DNA of 9,449 bases. Source: Lachnospiraceae bacterium (GTDB lineage Bacteria > Bacillota > Clostridia > Lachnospirales > Lachnospiraceae). The stretch spans positions 1 through 9,449 of the forward strand of contig VSOC01000129.1 of NCBI GenBank assembly GCA_009774615.1. The letters are read 5' to 3'. Within the stretch, counting starts at the first letter, position 1. Each line of letters begins with the position of its first letter. Positions 7,322 through 9,449 of the stretch are shown here, piece after piece. A program made the translations under genes and the position numbers. A model generated the notes under the pieces. That model searched no databases. It was not told the DNA's origin and was given only the letters and a program-made list of their open reading frames with translations.

Positions 7322-8641
7322 TCAGGGCCTTGGCTTTCCGCATTCACTGCAGAACTTCCCCTGGTTGACATTCCCGCAGCTGCACGTCCACGGGCCGGGA
7401 GCCGGTCTTGGACTTCCGCACTCGCTGCAGAACTTTCCGTGATTCTTTGCCCCGCAGCCGCAGATCCATTCCCCTGCCCCCGCAGCCGCACCTCCTGCCG
7501 CAGCCATATTTCCCTGCCCGGCACTTCCCAAAACAGTATTTCCTGCTGCCGGATTTCCATAGCCTGCATTTCCTGACATTCCATTTCCATAGCCCGCACC
7601 CCCGGAAACACCATTTCCCGGAACCGTTCCCGGATTCCCGTAAGTCTGGTTCATCTGCATCTGCGAAAGATTGGTGGAAGATGCTGCACCCATAAATCCG
7701 CCGCCTGCCTGCATTCCCATACCCATGCCCATAAACCCGGCCATCGCACCGTTTGCATTCGAGCCTGCATTCCTGAGTCCTTCGGCAATCGCCCCCTGGA
7801 CAAAGCCTTCGCGGATCGTCGGATCGCTGAGCATGGCACCCTGGTTGCGCAGATTAATCAGCTTCTGGGACTCTGCATCATAAGAAATACTGGCAATCCC
7901 CACGGACTGGATCTCCATTCCGCGAAGCTTCTTCCACTCCTCGTCTAAGACATCCGCCATATATTTTCCCAGTTCGCGGCCCTTGGAGGCAACAAAGGAA
8001 ATTCTCTGCCCGTCCGCCGACATCTGGTTAATCGACGTCTGCAATGCCTCTAAAAATTCCGCCAGATACTGTTCATTGATGGAATCCATCTCCACATCGT
8101 ATGCATTTTTAGGAATAACTTCCGCATAAAACCGAAGCGGATCGGTAATCTTCACCGAGTACGTCCCGTGCGCACGAAGAAAGAGTTCCGCATTATAAAA
8201 GCTGTCAAAATAATTAATCGGTGTCCTTGTGCCGAATTTCAGTCCCTTGATTTCCTGGAGATTTATATAAAATACCTTCTGCGCCAGCGGTGTAACACCC
8301 CCAAAACGAATACGGTTAAAGGATTCCACAAGCGCGTCGCCAAACTGCCCGTTAAACAGCGAAGGCATCGAAGAATGGTTCACCGTATAATATCCTTCCT
8401 CCGCCGTATAATCCACAACCCGGCCTCCGTCCACCAGCATCATAAACTGGTTGGGATAAACATGAATCACGGAACCGTTCGATACCGTATTATCCGTTCC
8501 CTTAACATTTGCCCCTTTTCTTGTGCGCACACCGGAGGCAAATACCGTCTGTGCCCCCATCGCCGCCGGCTCAAACACCTCCAGCCACTGATCCGCCAGA
8601 CCGCCGCCGATTGCGCTCGCTGCTGCCTTAATAATTCCCAT
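7322..8641 (-). CDS. SPFH-domain protein with tandem C-terminal zinc ribbons (YdjI-like, 'virion core protein' family)
   Basis: A 439-residue protein, first gene of the operon. Residues about 1-290 are the SPFH/band-7-type body of the YdjI family (start MGIIKAAASAIGGGLADQW; later PLRFYAEV, MEIQSVGIASISYD and SQKLINLRNQG). SPFH proteins oligomerise at membranes and organise local domains. Residues about 295-390 are a low-complexity Gly/Asn/Ala/Met-rich linker. Two near-identical 22-residue zinc ribbons close the protein: C394, C396, C405, C408 and C420, C422, C431, C434, both of form W-x-C-x-C-G ... GKFCSECG-x-PRP, an evident internal duplication. There is no N-terminal signal peptide. AGGAGG lies 8 bases before the ATG. 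In B. subtilis the homologue recruits or works with PspA; no pspA is present in this window. The high GC of the 3' half comes from the Gly/Ala-rich linker. Confidence 0.9.
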   Translation of the reverse strand: MGIIKAAASAIGGGLADQWLEVFEPAAMGAQTVFASGVRTRKGANVKGTDNTVSNGSVIHVYPNQFMMLVDGGRVVDYTAEEGYYTVNHSSMPSLFNGQFGDALVESFNRIRFGGVTPLAQKVFYINLQEIKGLKFGTRTPINYFDSFYNAELFLRAHGTYSVKITDPLRFYAEVIPKNAYDVEMDSINEQYLAEFLEALQTSINQMSADGQRISFVASKGRELGKYMADVLDEEWKKLRGMEIQSVGIASISYDAESQKLINLRNQGAMLSDPTIREGFVQGAIAEGLRNAGSNANGAMAGFMGMGMGMQAGGGFMGAASSTNLSQMQMNQTYGNPGTVPGNGVSGGAGYGNGMSGNAGYGNPAAGNTVLGSAGQGNMAAAGGAAAGAGEWICGCGAKNHGKFCSECGSPRPAPGPWTCSCGNVNQGKFCSECGKPRP

Positions 8642-8680
8642 CTTCTTTCCTCCTCATCCTTTCATCAATTCTCTGCCAAG

Positions 8681-8709
8681 ATTATAGCATGCTTGCCGTT
8701 TTTTTTCAA
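8681..8709 (-). promoter_or_regulatory. Strong sigma-A-type promoter for the seven-gene operon
   Basis: On the minus strand, TTGAAA (8709-8704), a 17-base spacer and a perfect TATAAT (8686-8681) with an extended TG one base upstream (TGCTATAAT). The predicted transcript begins near 8674, giving a leader of about 33 bases before the SPFH ATG. It lies just downstream of the terminator at 8721-8767. No PspF- or LiaR-type operator is obvious. No comparable promoter was found in the short gaps between the downstream genes. Confidence 0.8.
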
Positions 8710-8720
8710 TTTCCCCACGC

Positions 8721-8767
8721 AAAAATGCTGTGCTCAAAAAACGCTCAGCGCTCCTTAAACACAGCAT
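8721..8767 (-). terminator. Rho-independent terminator downstream of the permease remnant
   Basis: Minus-strand arms ATGCTGTG (8767-8760) and CACAGCAT (8732-8725) pair perfectly over 8 bp and are followed by a T-run (8724-8721). Extra T-G/T-A pairs can extend the stem inwards. The 27-base loop is long and contains its own inverted repeat CGCT-C-AGCG (8742-8750). The + strand lacks a T-tail, so the element works for leftward transcription, insulating the operon promoter from the sugar-transporter side. Confidence 0.6.
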
Positions 8768-8777
8768 ATATTACCGG

Positions 8778-8841
8778 TTTCTTATGTTTTATGTTTCTTA
8801 TGTTTCCTGTTTCTCATGTTTCCTGTTTCTTATCTTTCCCA
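8778..8841. repeat. Four tandem copies of a 16-bp pyrimidine-rich repeat
   Basis: Units lie at 8778-8793, 8794-8809, 8810-8825 and 8826-8841. The typical unit is TTTCTTATGTTTCCTG. Units 2 and 3 differ at one base, unit 1 at three bases in its second half, and unit 4 at two or three. Each 16-mer is itself nearly a doubled 8-9 base motif (TTTCnnATG/TTTCCTG). It is non-coding, between the permease stop and the terminator. Confidence 0.85.
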
Positions 8842-8866
8842 AACCATACGGCAGATCATCCCTGTC

Positions 8867-9142
8867 CTATCCCTTAATTCCACCCTGCGCCACCGCAGTA
8901 ATAATGTATTTGCGGGCAAAGAAAAACAGTATCATCATCGGAATCACCACCACAAAGGCAGCCGCCATCAGCCGTTCATACCGGATTCCCGCTGCCTGCA
9001 CAAAAGAAGTCAGACCCACGGTAACTGTCCGCATCTTCGGTTCATTCGTCACCAGCATCGGCCACAAAAAGGAGTTCCAGCTATCTATACTATTCAGTAA
9101 AATAATCGTAATAATTGCCGGTTTGGCAATGGGAACCATAAT
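8867..9142 (-). pseudogene. C-terminal remnant of a carbohydrate ABC-transporter permease (MalG-type)
   Basis: The last ~91 residues of a binding-protein-dependent sugar permease remain: IMVPIAKPAIITII, SWNSFLWPMLV, then the final membrane helix (AAAFVVVIPMMILFFF) and the family's ending, ARKYIITAVAQGGIKG, with a TAG stop at 8869-8867. Intact members are normally about 270-300 residues with an EAA loop just before the IMVP position; that loop and everything N-terminal is missing. The open frame runs upstream into unrelated sequence as far as 9259, but those residues do not resemble a permease. Homology stops at about 9142, where the AAAAAAAGGAGG stretch begins. It is a deletion or insertion scar, not a working gene. 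The neighbouring genes of a sugar uptake operon are absent. Confidence 0.82.
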
Positions 9143-9153
9143 CCTCCTTTTTT

Positions 9154-9176
9154 TGTGTAAATTACCAATTGACACA
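9154..9176. repeat. 23-bp imperfect palindrome at the permease break
   Basis: TGTGT-A-AATT-ACC-AATT-G-ACACA, two arms of ten bases with a single mismatched pair around a 3-base centre, lying directly beside a T7 run (9148-9154) and about 12 bases from the last permease codon. On the minus strand the hairpin is followed by A's, so it is not a terminator. Its position at the junction suggests a transposon end or a recombination site. Confidence 0.6.
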
Positions 9177-9421
9177 TAGCAATTCATACAAGAGGACAAA
9201 ATTTTGGGGGAATTTGGATCGGAGCGGGATACCTGTGCATCTATATTAAGATTATCCAAAATTTAAGATTTTATAGGATATTAGAAAAAACTAATAAATA
9301 TACAAATGATTTGGAGAAGGTCATTCGGATAATATAGGTTATAATTTTATAGTCATTGATTTAGATAAATTTCAAGTTTGCGAATTTTTAAGTCCATTCA
9401 ATTATTTTTACACAGAAGAGG

Positions 9422-9449
9422 GTAAGCGTACATACTCACTGACTAATGT
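9422..9449. mobile_element. Possible left end of an IS66-family element, cut by the window edge
   Basis: The sequence from 9422 begins GTAAGCG and continues to the end of the window. IS66-family inverted repeats, as I remember them, start with GTAAGCG or a close variant. Only 28 bases are visible, with no transposase gene and no partner repeat, so this is a motif resemblance only. Confidence 0.25.

Larger units (their letters stand above)
9143..9449. other. AT-rich 307-base stretch without a recognisable gene
   Basis: Beyond the permease break the sequence changes to short, stop-rich frames. The minus frame that joins the permease remnant can be read from an ATG at 9259 but gives about 39 residues unlike any family I know. 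A TATAAT occurs at 9340-9345 (+) without a matching -35 box at 16-18 bases. The stretch is bracketed by the palindrome at 9154-9176 and the GTAAGCG end at 9422, both of which look like mobile-element scars. Confidence 0.5.

Noticed and set aside
8741..8752. CGCT-C-AGCG inverted repeat as a separate hairpin or operator.
   Set aside because: The one-base loop cannot fold as RNA, and it lies in the loop of the better-supported terminator.
8168..9179. Long + strand frames overlapping the SPFH start, the tandem repeat and the permease remnant.
   Set aside because: They are antisense to well-recognised minus-strand genes or run through the low-complexity repeat, with no family resemblance.
9317..9345. 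Perfect TATAAT at 9340-9345 on the + strand as a promoter.
   Set aside because: No -35-like hexamer at 16-18 bases upstream, no gene start downstream within the window, and the surroundings are AT-rich enough to give this hexamer by chance.

Overview
The window looks like a chromosomal stretch from a low-to-medium GC Clostridia bacterium, probably a Lachnospiraceae-type gut Firmicute. This is inferred from strong AGGAGG-type ribosome binding sites, a sigma-A promoter TTGAAA-17-TATAAT, a FeoB-like fragment of the clostridial type, and a Bacillus YdjG/YdjH/YdjI-like gene set. No rRNA or tRNA gene is visible to fix the taxonomy.

Layout. Bases 1-684 (+) are the tail of a degenerate FeoB-like protein that stops inside its first membrane segment. 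All seven complete genes then lie on the minus strand and read leftwards from one promoter at 8681-8709. In transcription order they are: an SPFH-domain protein with two C-terminal zinc ribbons (8641-7322, YdjI-like); a double zinc-ribbon membrane protein (7271-6186, YdjG-like); a SUKH (SMI1/KNR4) protein with a helical C-terminal half (6095-4755); a TPM-domain secreted/membrane protein (4733-3873, YdjH-like); a DUF262/ParB-like protein (3847-2558); an AAA ATPase with a DUF3696 tail (2561-1479); and an unrecognised 243-residue protein (1464-733). Upstream of the promoter lie a terminator, a 16-bp tandem repeat and the C-terminal stump of a sugar ABC-transporter permease (8867-9142). The stump breaks off next to a 23-bp imperfect palindrome, followed by about 300 bases with no recognisable gene.

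How the genes fit together. The SPFH, zinc-ribbon and TPM genes form a recognisable module; in Bacillus subtilis the equivalents (ydjG, ydjH, ydjI) follow pspA and act in membrane stress. Here a SUKH gene sits inside that module. The last three genes form a compact cassette: the first two overlap by 4 bases and the third starts 14 bases after the second. A DUF262 protein, a DUF3696 ATPase and a small third protein is the layout I recall for the Menshen anti-phage system. The cassette is much more AT-rich than its flanks: hand counts give 14/60 G+C at 1201-1260, 17/60 at 2041-2100 and 14/60 at 3301-3360, against 30/60 in the FeoB fragment (181-240), 30/60 in the TPM gene (4021-4080) and 42/60 in the SPFH gene (7441-7500). 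The SUKH gene is also AT-rich (19/60 at 5341-5400). The picture is a housekeeping membrane-stress operon that has taken up two foreign pieces, one internally and one at its 3' end, with the 3' cassette ending against a broken FeoB-like gene.
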